Below are positions 23,601 to 33,300 of a DNA stretch of 64,000 bases, piece after piece. The stretch's first letter is position 1; the number at the start of each line of letters is the position of its first letter. The translations under genes were made by a program, and so were the position numbers. The notes beneath the pieces are model-generated. The model worked only from the letters and a program-made list of their open reading frames with translations, was not told where the DNA came from and did no database searches. Location: the NCBI GenBank assembly GCA_001643675.2, contig LSRY02000020.1:873001-937000 (forward strand), written 5' to 3'. The stretch is from Monocercomonoides exilis (lineage: Eukaryota > Preaxostyla > Oxymonadida > Polymastigidae).

Positions 23601-26600
23601 CTCTTCCTCTTCCTCTTCCCTGGCCTCTCCCTTGCCCTCTGCCCGCAGCTGCTCCTCTTCCACCTCTTCCTCTTCCTCTGCCTTGCACCATCATCCCATC
23701 CCGAACCATCTGCATCTCTTCTCTGTTTCCAATGCGCCGCACCGCCCTGCCCCACTGCTCCAGCCCTGTTCGCATCCCATCTCTTCTCCTTGCTCCTCCA
23801 TTCCCTTCACCCTCTTCTCCGTCCACTTCATCTTCGTTTCCTCCTCCTCTGACTTCCTCGCCTTCTCCTGCCTGGTTCTCCCAGTCTTCGTCTTCATCCC
23901 AGAACTCATCGTCCTCATCAAACAAGTCCTCGTCTTCATCACCCGCACCCAAAACACCGTTGGCCCTACCTCTTCTCCTTCCGTTCCTAATGCCTCTAAT
24001 ATTTGCCTCGGGTGCTCTGTACTTCACTCTCGTCTGCATCCTCCCTCCGCTCTGCTCCTGTGCAAACGCAATCAGCGCACGTCCTGTCTTCACAGTGTCT
24101 GCACGCGAGTGCACAAACACTAAAACCTGCTCGTCTTTCTTCAGTGCACGCTTCACTATGCGGTAGGCCGCCTCGTTGAAGAACGATCGCTGCTGCTCCA
24201 TTGTGTAGTTGTACATGTGCAGCCCGACAAAGCCCAGCTGCAAGGGAACAGCACGATAAGAGTCCGGGAAGAAGAACAATCCACGTGAGGGATTTACGCG
24301 GAGAAACGAAGCAACATCGCGGTAGTTTGGCAGAGTGGCTGAGAGGCCGACAATACGGATCATCGACTGTGACTGCATCACCTGTCTCAGCGTGCGTGCC
24401 ACAATCGCCTCGATGACAGAGCCTCTATCGTCGTTCAGCAGATGCACCTCATCGATGATCAACAGCGCAGTCGAGGCAGCAGCCAGAGAATCCACTCCTT
24501 TTCTGGTGATGGCGTCCCATTTTTCCGGCGTGACCACAATTAAGTGTGCACTGGCAATCTCCTGCGGAGTGAGCTGTGTGTCTCCTGTGAGCTCTCTTGT
24601 CACGAGGCCGAGTGTGGCGAGGCGCGCGCCCAGCCCTGCCACCATTTCAGACGCCAGTGCTTTCATTGGCGCGATGTAGATCATCTTCACAGGCGCAGGA
24701 ACGGGAGCGGTTTTCTTGTTCTTTTTGGATTGATTTGGAGTGAAGGGGTTTTTGGGTTGCTTGGAGGGAAGGTTGGATCGATGTGCTTGGTGAAGTGAAG
24801 AAGAAGAAGAAGTAGAAGTAGAAGAAGAAGAAGAAGATGATGAGGAGGAAGAAGAAGAAGAGGAAGGAGAAAGTGAAGATGACTGAGATCTGTTAGGAGA
24901 TGGTGAAGTTGATCTGTAGACATCGTCACTGTTTGCTGCGTCTGAAGAAGGCGAGCTATTTCTCGCAGGCGACAGAGAAAGAGAATGCACAGGAGGTGTG
25001 TTGACTGGTGGAGGAGTTGTGAAATGCTCCATGTCTTCGCCAAATCCTTCGGCTGTGCTGAGCACCTCATCGTCTGCTGCACACTCCATCTCTTCTCCTT
25101 CCCTCGCATCACCACATCCTGCCTTGTGGCCTTCCTTCCCATTGCTCTCTTTGTTTGCCCCTTTCTTCTGCATCTCGTCTCCCTTGTTCAGATAGAACAT
25201 CCCGATCGTGCGGAGCATGGCAAGCACAGCAATCACTGTCTTCCCTGCCCCCGTGGGTGCGCAGACAAGCATGTTCTCGTTCGTTCTGAACGCCGTCTCA
25301 AACACCCGCGACTGGATGCGGTTCAGCCGCTGCAGCCCAAACAGAGCCGGCCGCGCCCACGCATCGATCTCGTCCACGGGGAGCAGCCGCTCTCCTTCCT
25401 GCAGAGGCTCCGGCTGTGTGACAGGGAAGATGATCTCTTCTCCACCTGTCTCGTTCTCCACACCAAAGTGCGGGAGCGCAAACTGCCTCATGCCACCGAA
25501 GGGGCCGTCACCACGCCTGTGGTTCTGTCTTCCGATATCGTCCCCGTCTTCCCCAGCAGCCAGTGCTCTGCGCCTTCTCGTCTCGAAGATGGTTCCCAAT
25601 GCGCCCAGCTTTGGCGTATCGAAGGGACGGCGCTGTGTGCCTGGCGGGAGCGAGATGCCTGTCTGCTTCGGCAGCGCGTTCGGCGACTCTGAGCGCTCGC
25701 GATGTTTCTCCTTCTCCTTCGCCGCCGCGATGCTCTGAAGCAGCTTGGACGTCGGGTCCTTTGCAGCAGAGCCAGCTGTCGGAGCAGGAGACGTCGCTCT
25801 CCCCAGTCTCGAGTTGCGTGCCTGCGGTCCGCCTTTCACCACGCCCAGCGCAAGTGCCATCTCCCACTGGTCTTGTGTGATGCCCTTCAACGCGGACTCC
25901 ATTCCTCTCTGCAGCACCCGCCGCTCGGTTTTGGACGCATTCCTGTTGGCGATATCCTCTTCGGTGGTGATGGAGAATGAACCGCCATAGCCTAAAGTCC
26001 GCGTCTTGGATCCATTTGAAGCAGGAGGAGGAGAAACACTGCCGTCTTCGAAGTCATCGCTTGTGATGACGCCGTTGCTTCCTTCGCCGAAGCACTTTCT
26101 GAAGGCCGCCCGCTTCGAAACAAGGTCAGAGACGAATTCAGCACCTTCGTCGCCAAGCAATGAGAGCAGCTCCATTGCCAGCGTGTCGTCGTTTTCGGAG
26201 CGCGGGTCGCTCGAGAGAAGTGTCCTCATCATCGACATCATCTCGTCAGGCTCCATTCCCATCGACTGATCATCAATTTGTGCTGCTCCTTTCTTCTTCG
26301 ATGATTTGGAAGTTTGACTTTTTTGGCTTCCTCTAATTGAAATGATTGATGCAACACATGTTTGGAGAAGTTCGTTGAGATCTCCAGATGTCAGTGAGGC
26401 GTTCTGCTTCGCTATCTTCTTCGCTTCTTTTACGGCTTTGTTTACTGCAATAAACTTATGAATTACGGTTTTAGGTTGAATAACTGAAAATACATCATTA
26501 GACGTGTGACCTTCCCACATAAATGAAATGTCTTTTCCATATTCATTTGCGGACATATTAGCCATTGGGGTTATTCGAACATCTGTAATCAATTTCATTG

Positions 26601-27144
26601 CTTTCTTTGATATTTGAGCATCCAAAAATCTCTGCCGATAATGAAAAAGATCTTCTGCTAAAGATATAAGCGAATTTTGTTCTGTTTGAGTTACACGGTG
26701 AAAGAGATTCGTAATTTTCTGCCTTTTTTTTGAAAGAGAAATTTCACCCGAAGAAAGGCTATCATACAGAGCCCTTGCAGTTCCTTCCAGATCCTCTTCC
26801 GTCAATACTTCATCTCCCCACAACTTAACAATTAAAGTAATGAATGAGTCGTATTTTTGCTGAAGAGCCTTTGATGTTGCATTGTCCAAAGAATGAGGAT
26901 CGACTGTAAGCCATTCCCAAGAAAATGATGTAGCCTCATTCATTTCAGGTGTTTGAACCTTCTTCTTTTTATTTTCATAACGTCTCCGAAGTGCTAAAAG
27001 ATCTTCATGAGAACGCACTTGGGCTTGAGGGAGACATAATCTTCGTAAAGTCCCCGACAATCGCGGAGGCTCACGCATATATGTCGAGTCTTGCTGCACA
27101 ACTGGCGATAAAGGAGGAGAAGTAGGTGGAGATGAAAATGACAT
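17632..27144 (-). CDS. ASCC3: ASCC3/Slh1-type Ski2-like double-cassette RNA/DNA helicase, 3170 aa (single exon)
   Basis: This family couples ATP hydrolysis to nucleic-acid unwinding. ASCC3 (Slh1 in yeast) splits stalled ribosomes in the quality-control trigger complex and helps alkylation repair. Cassette 1 has CAPTGAGKT (about aa 628-636), IIDEVHLL (near 896), VGLSATLPN (near 934) and QMVGRAGRPQYD (near 1375). Cassette 2 has GAPTGSGKT (near 1980), LILDEVHML (near 2083), VGLSTALAN and QMIGRAGRPQYD (near 2320). Each is followed by a Sec63-type region. The intact second cassette and the phrases RIQSRVFETA and LKALVRERMDDW favour ASCC3 over the spliceosomal Brr2, whose second cassette is degenerate. 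Human ASCC3 is about 2200 aa. The excess lies in low-complexity inserts: a Ser-rich block inside cassette 1 (about 645-815), an acidic plus RG-repeat block (about 1050-1255), acidic and Ser/Gln repeats (about 2450-2600) and a Lys/Glu block (about 2835-2910). The gene is more GC-rich than its neighbours and has no intron. Confidence 0.93.
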   Translation of the reverse strand: MSFSSPPTSPPLSPVVQQDSTYMREPPRLSGTLRRLCLPQAQVRSHEDLLALRRRYENKKKKVQTPEMNEATSFSWEWLTVDPHSLDNATSKALQQKYDSFITLIVKLWGDEVLTEEDLEGTARALYDSLSSGEISLSKKRQKITNLFHRVTQTEQNSLISLAEDLFHYRQRFLDAQISKKAMKLITDVRITPMANMSANEYGKDISFMWEGHTSNDVFSVIQPKTVIHKFIAVNKAVKEAKKIAKQNASLTSGDLNELLQTCVASIISIRGSQKSQTSKSSKKKGAAQIDDQSMGMEPDEMMSMMRTLLSSDPRSENDDTLAMELLSLLGDEGAEFVSDLVSKRAAFRKCFGEGSNGVITSDDFEDGSVSPPPASNGSKTRTLGYGGSFSITTEEDIANRNASKTERRVLQRGMESALKGITQDQWEMALALGVVKGGPQARNSRLGRATSPAPTAGSAAKDPTSKLLQSIAAAKEKEKHRERSESPNALPKQTGISLPPGTQRRPFDTPKLGALGTIFETRRRRALAAGEDGDDIGRQNHRRGDGPFGGMRQFALPHFGVENETGGEEIIFPVTQPEPLQEGERLLPVDEIDAWARPALFGLQRLNRIQSRVFETAFRTNENMLVCAPTGAGKTVIAVLAMLRTIGMFYLNKGDEMQKKGANKESNGKEGHKAGCGDAREGEEMECAADDEVLSTAEGFGEDMEHFTTPPPVNTPPVHSLSLSPARNSSPSSDAANSDDVYRSTSPSPNRSQSSSLSPSSSSSSSSSSSSSSSTSTSSSSSLHQAHRSNLPSKQPKNPFTPNQSKKNKKTAPVPAPVKMIYIAPMKALASEMVAGLGARLATLGLVTRELTGDTQLTPQEIASAHLIVVTPEKWDAITRKGVDSLAAASTALLIIDEVHLLNDDRGSVIEAIVARTLRQVMQSQSMIRIVGLSATLPNYRDVASFLRVNPSRGLFFFPDSYRAVPLQLGFVGLHMYNYTMEQQRSFFNEAAYRIVKRALKKDEQVLVFVHSRADTVKTGRALIAFAQEQSGGRMQTRVKYRAPEANIRGIRNGRRRGRANGVLGAGDEDEDLFDEDDEFWDEDEDWENQAGEGEEVRGGGNEDEVDGEEGEGNGGARRRDGMRTGLEQWGRAVRRIGNREEMQMVRDGMMVQGRGRGRGGRGAAAGRGQGRGQGRGRGRGRVLTDAERRELRRQRRFERDGWNVADREGAAGAGAGVGRGAGAGAGAGQAGANGARPGQAGAEEDIEARNQPIDGEDVNGYDADALDLFVPHVASDKISRFENLLNRLRAEDIPILARNGVAVHHAGLLRSDRNIVEEMFREGYVRVLVCTSTLAWGVNLPAHSVVIKGLEFYNPKKGKMDDISGLDIMQMVGRAGRPQYDTSGEATLITSQEKLVPTIRSVTCSAPIESHLMEELPAHLNAEVALGSVGSTSEAIRWLQFTYLFVRMKANPMQYGVPREVVQDDPNLASYLFELVERAAVFLSRLRMLRYNPQTGIMAPTDFGRVGSHFYVHPESMELICNTLTPSLTDAGVFHMLSKCQEFSQFKERQEESVELKQISESSLCPIHILSATSSTATLHIVGEQADVVEERVQRAGASAKDGKSQGSRLAAGNDGPEFKANVLSQAYISKYRPIIFSLQCDINYLGQQIPRLLRALFEVAMRKRWSTQTARLHELCLCAERQMWWWEHPLSQITSIPPAAKRILTEKRIGIEDILQMNDGDLFSILHIRSSVQLVRDAAKQFPRVAIDCEVKPVTHNVLRLDIAVHPLWRWAAGIHGGAETFWVAVEDPRGDELLHCEAVTFRRNRAGDRNKRGKGGKKGKDDEPSSLPFSSHSSYMSSFFSTSASASSYDRMDFSESSASEASSSLSPTSLIRLMPNSHLLSVIVPLHDPAPEEYVIRVFSDRWLGAEQSLPILLAHIPRPTGMISHTSLLPLLPLPVTALKCPPLERTYRFSYFNPVQTQCFHVCLHSDHSVLMGAPTGSGKTVIAELAILRMTREYPDACAVYIGPLKALVRERMDDWTRRLAPALGIQVVELTGETVPDQKALQNAQLICSTPEKWDGVSRAWNTRKFVQRVALLILDEVHMLGQDRGPIIEAIVSRLRFIAAKTGRPIRVVGLSTALANANDLADWLGVGEAGLFNFRPDVRPVPTTVHIQSFTGRHFCPRMATMNRPVYNAIRDHCGGKPALVFVASRRQTRLTAEAIVTFSATDEQPTQFLNMTEDELKEVQLQCQDSVLSHFLSFGIGLHHAGLGKEDKSLVEGLFARAKILVLVSTSTLAWGVNLPARLVIIKGTEFHDAETCTYVPYPITDLLQMIGRAGRPQYDTSGVAVVMCEAARKEFYQKFLYAPFPVESSLHTALHDHMNAEIASGSVKSVADACAYLSWTYLYRRILANPSFYGVSSNDRDAIEAHLSLMCVNTMRDLMKSKCIWVNGLMDDAKPPKMMKSGMALFEDDEDEDEDEDNSNKAGRHSSRKKLFTYDYFEIGGDEEEDGKAFDSAVGISENEDGEQDGVYNLSLASPEEFPDLPSAPSASSKRGRKNKDAKGKAALSKSQSQSQSQSQPQSKKKGGKQSDKSQSKSKDERIAEPVPQIISLPLGKIASYYYMSYKTPIMFARRLMDAFTQQRIELGDTELLASLSPFAQVMIHAPFTTYANTPFGSPFFRFSYALSSDAAMMMLPPAGARPEAPLTMQHYPAPLSHFSIFDVLLLAASAKEFALLPVRHNEDEKVRELSQQLPFNHVSLPCDSAHSKTFYSVEAHLMRMPLPSPDFITDLRTVLGSLPRVLQALIDVSAEIGFLYPVLRASNLIQLLYHACMNTDSTLRQVFNINAIVQPPDEEKKKSKKKKKEKKKASVTRKEGLMGYEEISDEQFAKESEESEEEESEEEDKSKFNQEKELDVPEWERSVAVDRVVRQLSEQNSIIYLPQLLYVAERDESRQNRRDGAISSEESADNENSFDPGDIRIISHQASSSSGAYAPYTSSSVSIHSILSSLSLSSKCIQELKTIIASIPRVTTSFRTHINFDSKGSIIKPTLPEDTTNPVAILDYAPFSVSVTLTRTNRYLTSKAHAPFFNKPVPVGFMAFVGNPETGELMALRRMKFGRQMRQAKAQLSIWKGSVVTELREAAKISDEKKRVSEQKRILSQLRLYITCDSYFGIDQEYSLDESQ

Positions 27145-27382
27145 TTAAACGAAAAACCAGTTGAACAGAGAAAAAAAAGAAAGATCAATATTTGAAGAAA
27201 ATTTTGTAATGGCACATTATGTGTTTTTAAAATCTGATATTTGATTTGCATTGCTTTGTTTGTGTTCGATTTTTTATAAGTCACATTAAGCGAAAATATT
27301 GAATCATATATATACCTATTGAGCGTATGTCTCTCTTTATTTACAAAAATTGAACAATTTTCTCTTTTTAACAAGTTTTTTC
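27145..27382. promoter_or_regulatory. Short divergent promoter interval
   Basis: 238 bp separate the start codons of the ASCC3-like helicase (minus) and the giant protein (plus). Both promoters must fit here. A TATATATA stretch occurs at about 27307-27314; no other motif is clear. Confidence 0.4.
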
Positions 27383-30300
27383 ATGAATAAATTTACTGAT
27401 TGGCCACACATTCTTGACTGCGAACATCATGATATAGAACAGCAATTTTCAACTGTTTTAAATGCGGTTGTTAAGATACAAAGATGGTTTCGACATTGCC
27501 TATTTCAAAAGTACTTACGTGCCCGCAAAGCAGAGTGTGAATAAATCCATCTATCCAAAAAAATTTTTTTTAACATATATCTCATTTTGATTATGCGTCG
27601 ATTTCATTTTTAGCGTTTACGAGGATTCAACTCATGAAGCTACAAAAGACTATTTTTTAATTTCAGAAAAGAAAAGAAAAACTTTACCACCACATCTTTC
27701 TCATGTTTTGTTTGCTCATCGAGGCATTGGACTAGATGATGAGGATTCCGACTTTGAATTCACTGACAGCACCGACGATGCATTTGGATATTCGGTCATC
27801 TCTGAAGATCCATCAAATTCTCAATCATTGTCAACAACCGTTCAAACTCTCAAAAAATCTGCAAAAGGAAAGAAGAAAAAGAAATTAAAATCAAGTAGTA
27901 GAAGTAAATCAAGATCAAAAAGTAAATCTCCTCATCGCTCCACTTCTCCTCTCAAAAAAAAGAAACCCGCAAAAAGAACTACTGTTTTGCCTCCAGATGA
28001 TAATCCGTATACATACGATTTTCCAAAACCGCCGCCAAAGAATTTGAGCACCCAACAAGAAGCTGCATTGTCTTCTTTGGAAAAATTGAGTGAGAGATTG
28101 AAAAGGACTTCATTTCTGAAAAAGAAAAGATCACCGTCTCCTTCGTCTTCAAGCAAGCAAACGCTATCTGCCACATCAAAAAGTCTATCATCAACTTTGA
28201 ACGCAACAAGAATGTCTGCCCGCTCAGATGAATCTGAAAAGGAAATATCAATGCATTCAACGACACATTCATCTGCATGCGGTTCTTCGATCATTCGTTA
28301 TTCGCATTCTCTATCGTCTTCGCTTATTCAAGACACAAAGACAGAAGAATCTACATCACAGCAACCATTGAGTGAACAAAGAAAGGCTTTGAATTTAATT
28401 CAATCTGTAACAGACGGTCCATATCCTTCGATATACAATTCACTGTGCTTGGTGAATGCACAAAAAATACCACACCATCCAATCATAAGGCCCGTATTTC
28501 CTCAGATGCCAACCATCCATTTTTCAGTTCCATCACTTGTTAAATGCTTCAGTCTTGTCAGACAAACTGCTCGCTCACAATCCATATCTTCTAGGACATT
28601 AGCAACTTCTTCTTCTTCGTCTTCGTCTTCATCATCTTCTTCCATTCACTTTCCTTCATACAGAACAGTCAATGAAATGTCGCTGCTTATTAAAGGAACT
28701 TCAATTCTTGCAGTTGCATCTTCTTCTCCTTTTGAAGTCTCCACCAAAACAACCAGCACATTTTCCGCAAGCAACTCTTCAAAGGACGAAGAAAGTTTTC
28801 TCTTCTACATCCTTTTGATTGATACAATAAGTGGCACTCTTCTTGGTACACTTACTCCTCCGCCTCCACTTATTTTATCTCCAATCCATTCATTTACATC
28901 CACAGACAATGGGTCAGTCGTTGTTCTGTATACGAATGGAATGCTTCATACATATTCTGCGTATCATCCGTACTTCTCAGACTTTATGTCACTCAACTCT
29001 CAAGCACAACAAAAAAGCAATAAAAACAATGCTTGGCAAGATTCTGCTACAAGTACTTTAAACTCACCGCATCCACTTTTCACGCCTGAATCTACAAGAC
29101 AGCTGTGGTTATCTGAAGGTCTTCAGCATCACAATCAAAGAGATGGATTGTTAAGAAAAGTGGCAATGTCTTTCATCTCATCAATATCTTCTTCTGAATC
29201 AAGCAAATCTTCAGTTTTATTCGATAAGCATGACACTCTGCCACCAGAAAAAGTCAACTTATTTGCGCTGAACTGCTCTCCGCTCACTTTTTATGTGCTT
29301 CCATTCGTCCCAAAGCAAATAGGTGATGCACAAACTGAAGACAACAATGACAGCGATGATAAGAAGAATAAAATTCATCCTTTGGATGTATCTGTGTATC
29401 GTACATTTTCATCACCTCCATTCGCTGCTCTTCCTTTTCTTTCATCACAAGCCACGTCAACTCCCTCCTCCTCCTCCTCCTCTTCTTCTTCAAATGCAGA
29501 TTTAACCTTTGATGTTGATCAGATGAGAGAATCTCTTCTGATCCCTCCCTTTTATGACCCAAGAACACTTCACAAGCTAAACAACCCCTTCGAAATTTCA
29601 AAAAGTCCACGTTATTCAGCATTGGAGCCAGCTGCAAATTCTCAAATGGCTGCTTCAATAAGTCCATCACTTATAACAACATCGACATTTCCAGTTTCCA
29701 AGCTTCGTTCTCAGCCTCCTCAAACGTACTCTTCAATGAGAATTGTTCTGTTCTCAAGCAAAACTCTTTTTACTGTGCAAGAAATCAACATCCAACCACA
29801 TCACCCCCTTTATCCTCGCGCAGAAAACAACGAAATTTTCGACTTTGAAATTGTGAATGTGCCTTCGTCGTCAACAACTCCTAATCATTCATATTCCAAA
29901 GATCAAAGCGCATCACAATATGTTGTGTTTACTCTCATTGGATCTCTCTGTGTGTTTATTGCAGAAGCACAAAATGGAAACATTTGCTGCGTTTTGAAGC
30001 CAGACTTGACAATATGTGGAGCAGCAAAGAACAAGAGCGATGCAGAGCTTTCATCTGACGATGAAGGAAAGAGTAACTTGTTCAGTTATAATGAAGGCAC
30101 TTCATCTCAATTTGCACATCCACCATTATTTTTTGTTTCACCAAAGCTTTCATTCATTACTGTTGTAATGAATCCACTTGCATATTTCCGCCCTTTCAAT
30201 TCTTCCTCACAAAAACGAGGGCTTTCTTCTGAGCAGGTTGTGAGATCATCTTCTTCATTGTTCGTTTATTCCGACAAAAGCCTTTTCGCAAAGCCAGTCA

Positions 30301-33300
30301 TTTCAAACAGTACTGATAACTTCTCTTCTTCTTCTTCTTCTTGGCTTACAGCAACAAAAGGAGAAATTTGCCCAACCGCTTCGTTTGTGTTTGGTGTTGG
30401 ATGCTATCACAACATCATGTCTGTATCGCAGCTTCCTTCAACACAATATCTTTCTTTGGTTGTTCAATCACCTCTGTTCAACGATCAGTTTTCTTCTATT
30501 CGAAAAATGTCACCATTCATTTCACCACATTCAAGTCAATTCTCTTCATTTCAGCCAGCTTTCACACCTTCGCTGATTCTTCCTTCGCTTTATCTGTTTG
30601 ATCCACTTTGTTTCACACTTCATCCACAAATCGATGCAACACTTTCACTTTTCACAAATCAATCATCGCCAAACACACTCACAAAGCCGTTTTTCTCTTC
30701 TGCGCTTGCTCCATTCGGCCTTCCTTCTCCACTTTGCTCGTCTGTATCGTCAAAAACACCAGAAAACAGGCTTCTTCCCCCGTTTGCACTCTGCGGCTCA
30801 TTCACTCTCGAAAACAACACGTTCTTTTCTCTTTCGCAGACATCATCATCTTCTGCTTCTTCTACTTCACACCAGCCAATTGAAAGCTTCACTCCAACTT
30901 TCATCTCGCAGCATCCTGTTCTTTCCTCGCGTCTATCAATGCAATGGGAGCCTCTTCCAGAAACAGTTGGAGAGCGCAAGCCAAAGTATCGCAATGAAGA
31001 CGTCGGGCCATTCAACTTTACTGCTTCTCAATCTGAGTCATATCCTTGTGATGTTATTCTTTTCGCTAATCCAAGAAACGGACAAACTCCTTCTTCTACT
31101 TCTTCTTCTTCTTCTTCTTCTTTTTCCTTTTTCATTGTCCGCCGCGCTCCACATTCAACTTTGCTCAATTCTTTGCTCACTTCTCTATCTCATGCAGCTC
31201 CTTTCACGTTTTCCACTCGACTTCTTTCTTTTCTTTGTGATCAAGACAGTCCAATTTCACAATCAAGAGTCGAAAGAGACAACATCCAGTCCCTTTCATT
31301 TGGACCTGATAACACTTCCATTCAGTCTTTAACAGAGCGCGTGCTGATGCTATTGGGAAATCCCTTATCTTCTCCGCTTTTTGGAGCTAAAGAGATTGAA
31401 CCTTCGCAAAAGGCACTGATGCAAGAATCGGAAGACTCGGATGATATTTGGTATGACAAACCAACTCGCAATAGAGAAGCGATCAAAAAGAACAAATATC
31501 AGAACTCTTTTCATTTCTCTGCTTCAAGCAGCTCATCTTTCACATCATCATCTTCTTCTTCATTTCATTCTCCACAAACACTTTCAATTGTCCACCCTTC
31601 GTATTCTCTTTCTCGAATTGCTGACGATTGGCAGACTTTTTATTGCTTTTTATCTCTTCGACTTGTTGGTGACAGACCGGTTTCTGCATTTCGCACACCT
31701 TCTTCTTTCTATGCTCCATGCTTTGGTTTGTCTTCGGCTTCTTCTTCATCATTTTCGCGATCTGAACAATCATCATCCTCTTCTTCAAAGAATTTTTCGT
31801 CTAATTCTACAACATCATCGTTCTTCTCAACTTCAGCATCGTCTGCTGTTGCTTCATCGTTGATGATTTCACCGTGGTTCGCTTCTCCTCTTCAAAGAAT
31901 GCAGTGGTCCAAAATGACACAATATGTGAATAACACCTTGATTTCACTTGTCTTACCGCAGCTTTTCTCTTCTCCGATGTTCACCAGAAGATTCTGCCAA
32001 AAACGACTGGGTGAAGAAGCGCCATCACATTTTGCAAGAGACAGGGCCAACGAATACGAAAGCGATCAGTTTGGCCGTCTCACTTCTCGCTCTTCTCAGC
32101 GTGCTGTGACTGAACGGCATCAAGAGCAGGCAGGCAAGATACAAGCATCCCATTCATTGGTCTATCACAACTTCTTGCAAAGACTCGATGAATGGATTGC
32201 TTTCTTATCGAGCAAATCAGCTTCTGGCAGACTTTTAACAGGCTATTCTCCATTTGAGGCATTTGGAGCTGCGTCTTCAAGTGACATAGCCTTTCTTCGG
32301 GCATTACAGTTGATAGCGGCATTAGTGCAGACACCAACAGTTTATCCGCATCTTGTCTCTGATCTGTCAACTTTGCCTCCAAATTCTGCTCCTTCATCGG
32401 TTTCAATGTCTTTCGATACTTTGATTCGTCTCGTCACACACAACCCATTCTTCTCGTTTGATCGCTCGTTTGAGCCGAATTCTGACCATTCACTTATATA
32501 TTTGTCTCAGCTGCTGAAATCATGCTCATCATTCCCACTCAGCACATCAAGCACAAACCTTCCAAAGAACTTGACAAATGTAAACTCTCCAGGCTTTGCA
32601 CCTTTGTCAATTGGTCGTTCTGTTTTGCATTTGTTTTCTTCTCTTTCTTCTGGGAGTAACAATTTCTCGACGTCTTCTTTGAAGTCTCTGCTGACATTGA
32701 TGAATCCAACTATACAGTTGGTTAAAGAAATGGAACATTTGATGGATCAGACTGTCAAAATATTATCCACTCTCTCAGAAAAAGCAGGAAGCATCATGAA
32801 GCCGTTACCAAACGGTATATCTCCCCAGACTTCAAAAGAAGGGCTGAAGCCAAGCTATTCACAGGATACCACAAACAGTTTCATTGCGAACTACAATGAA
32901 GCAGAAGCAATATCATCGCAAGAACCTTCTTCATTTGCACTGACATCTCCATTATCTTTCTCTCTTCTTCATATGTGCTCTCGTCTCGTAGCTTGGCGGG
33001 TGCTTCGTGGGGTTGCAGTAACTTCGTACCGTTTGAAGGAGACACGCACACTTCTGCTGAACAACCTCCTGTGGACGCATGCTTCAAAAGGATGGATTTC
33101 ACAGGGTACAGACGAAAAACAGCAGAGGAACAGTCAAAACAAAGCATTAACCGCAACAACAGGAAAAGCTTCAGTTGCTTCTTGTTCTCGTATTCAAATA
33201 TCGTCGATCAAAACGATGCGAGATTTGATTCATTTTCACGGGCATTTAGCATCTGCTGAGTGGCTTCCTGCTTTTGTATGGCTGACATACCAATTAATCA

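Noticed and set aside
23422-24123. Plus-strand frame of 233 codons opposite the helicase gene, and many similar antisense frames
   Set aside because: Composition is the mirror of acidic/RG and Ser repeats of the helicase; no conserved domain and no splice partners.
17632-27144. Brr2 (U5 snRNP helicase) as identity of the double helicase
   Set aside because: Cassette 2 has fully active motifs, and the wording of motifs I and Ia follows ASCC3 more closely. Brr2 has a degenerate second cassette.
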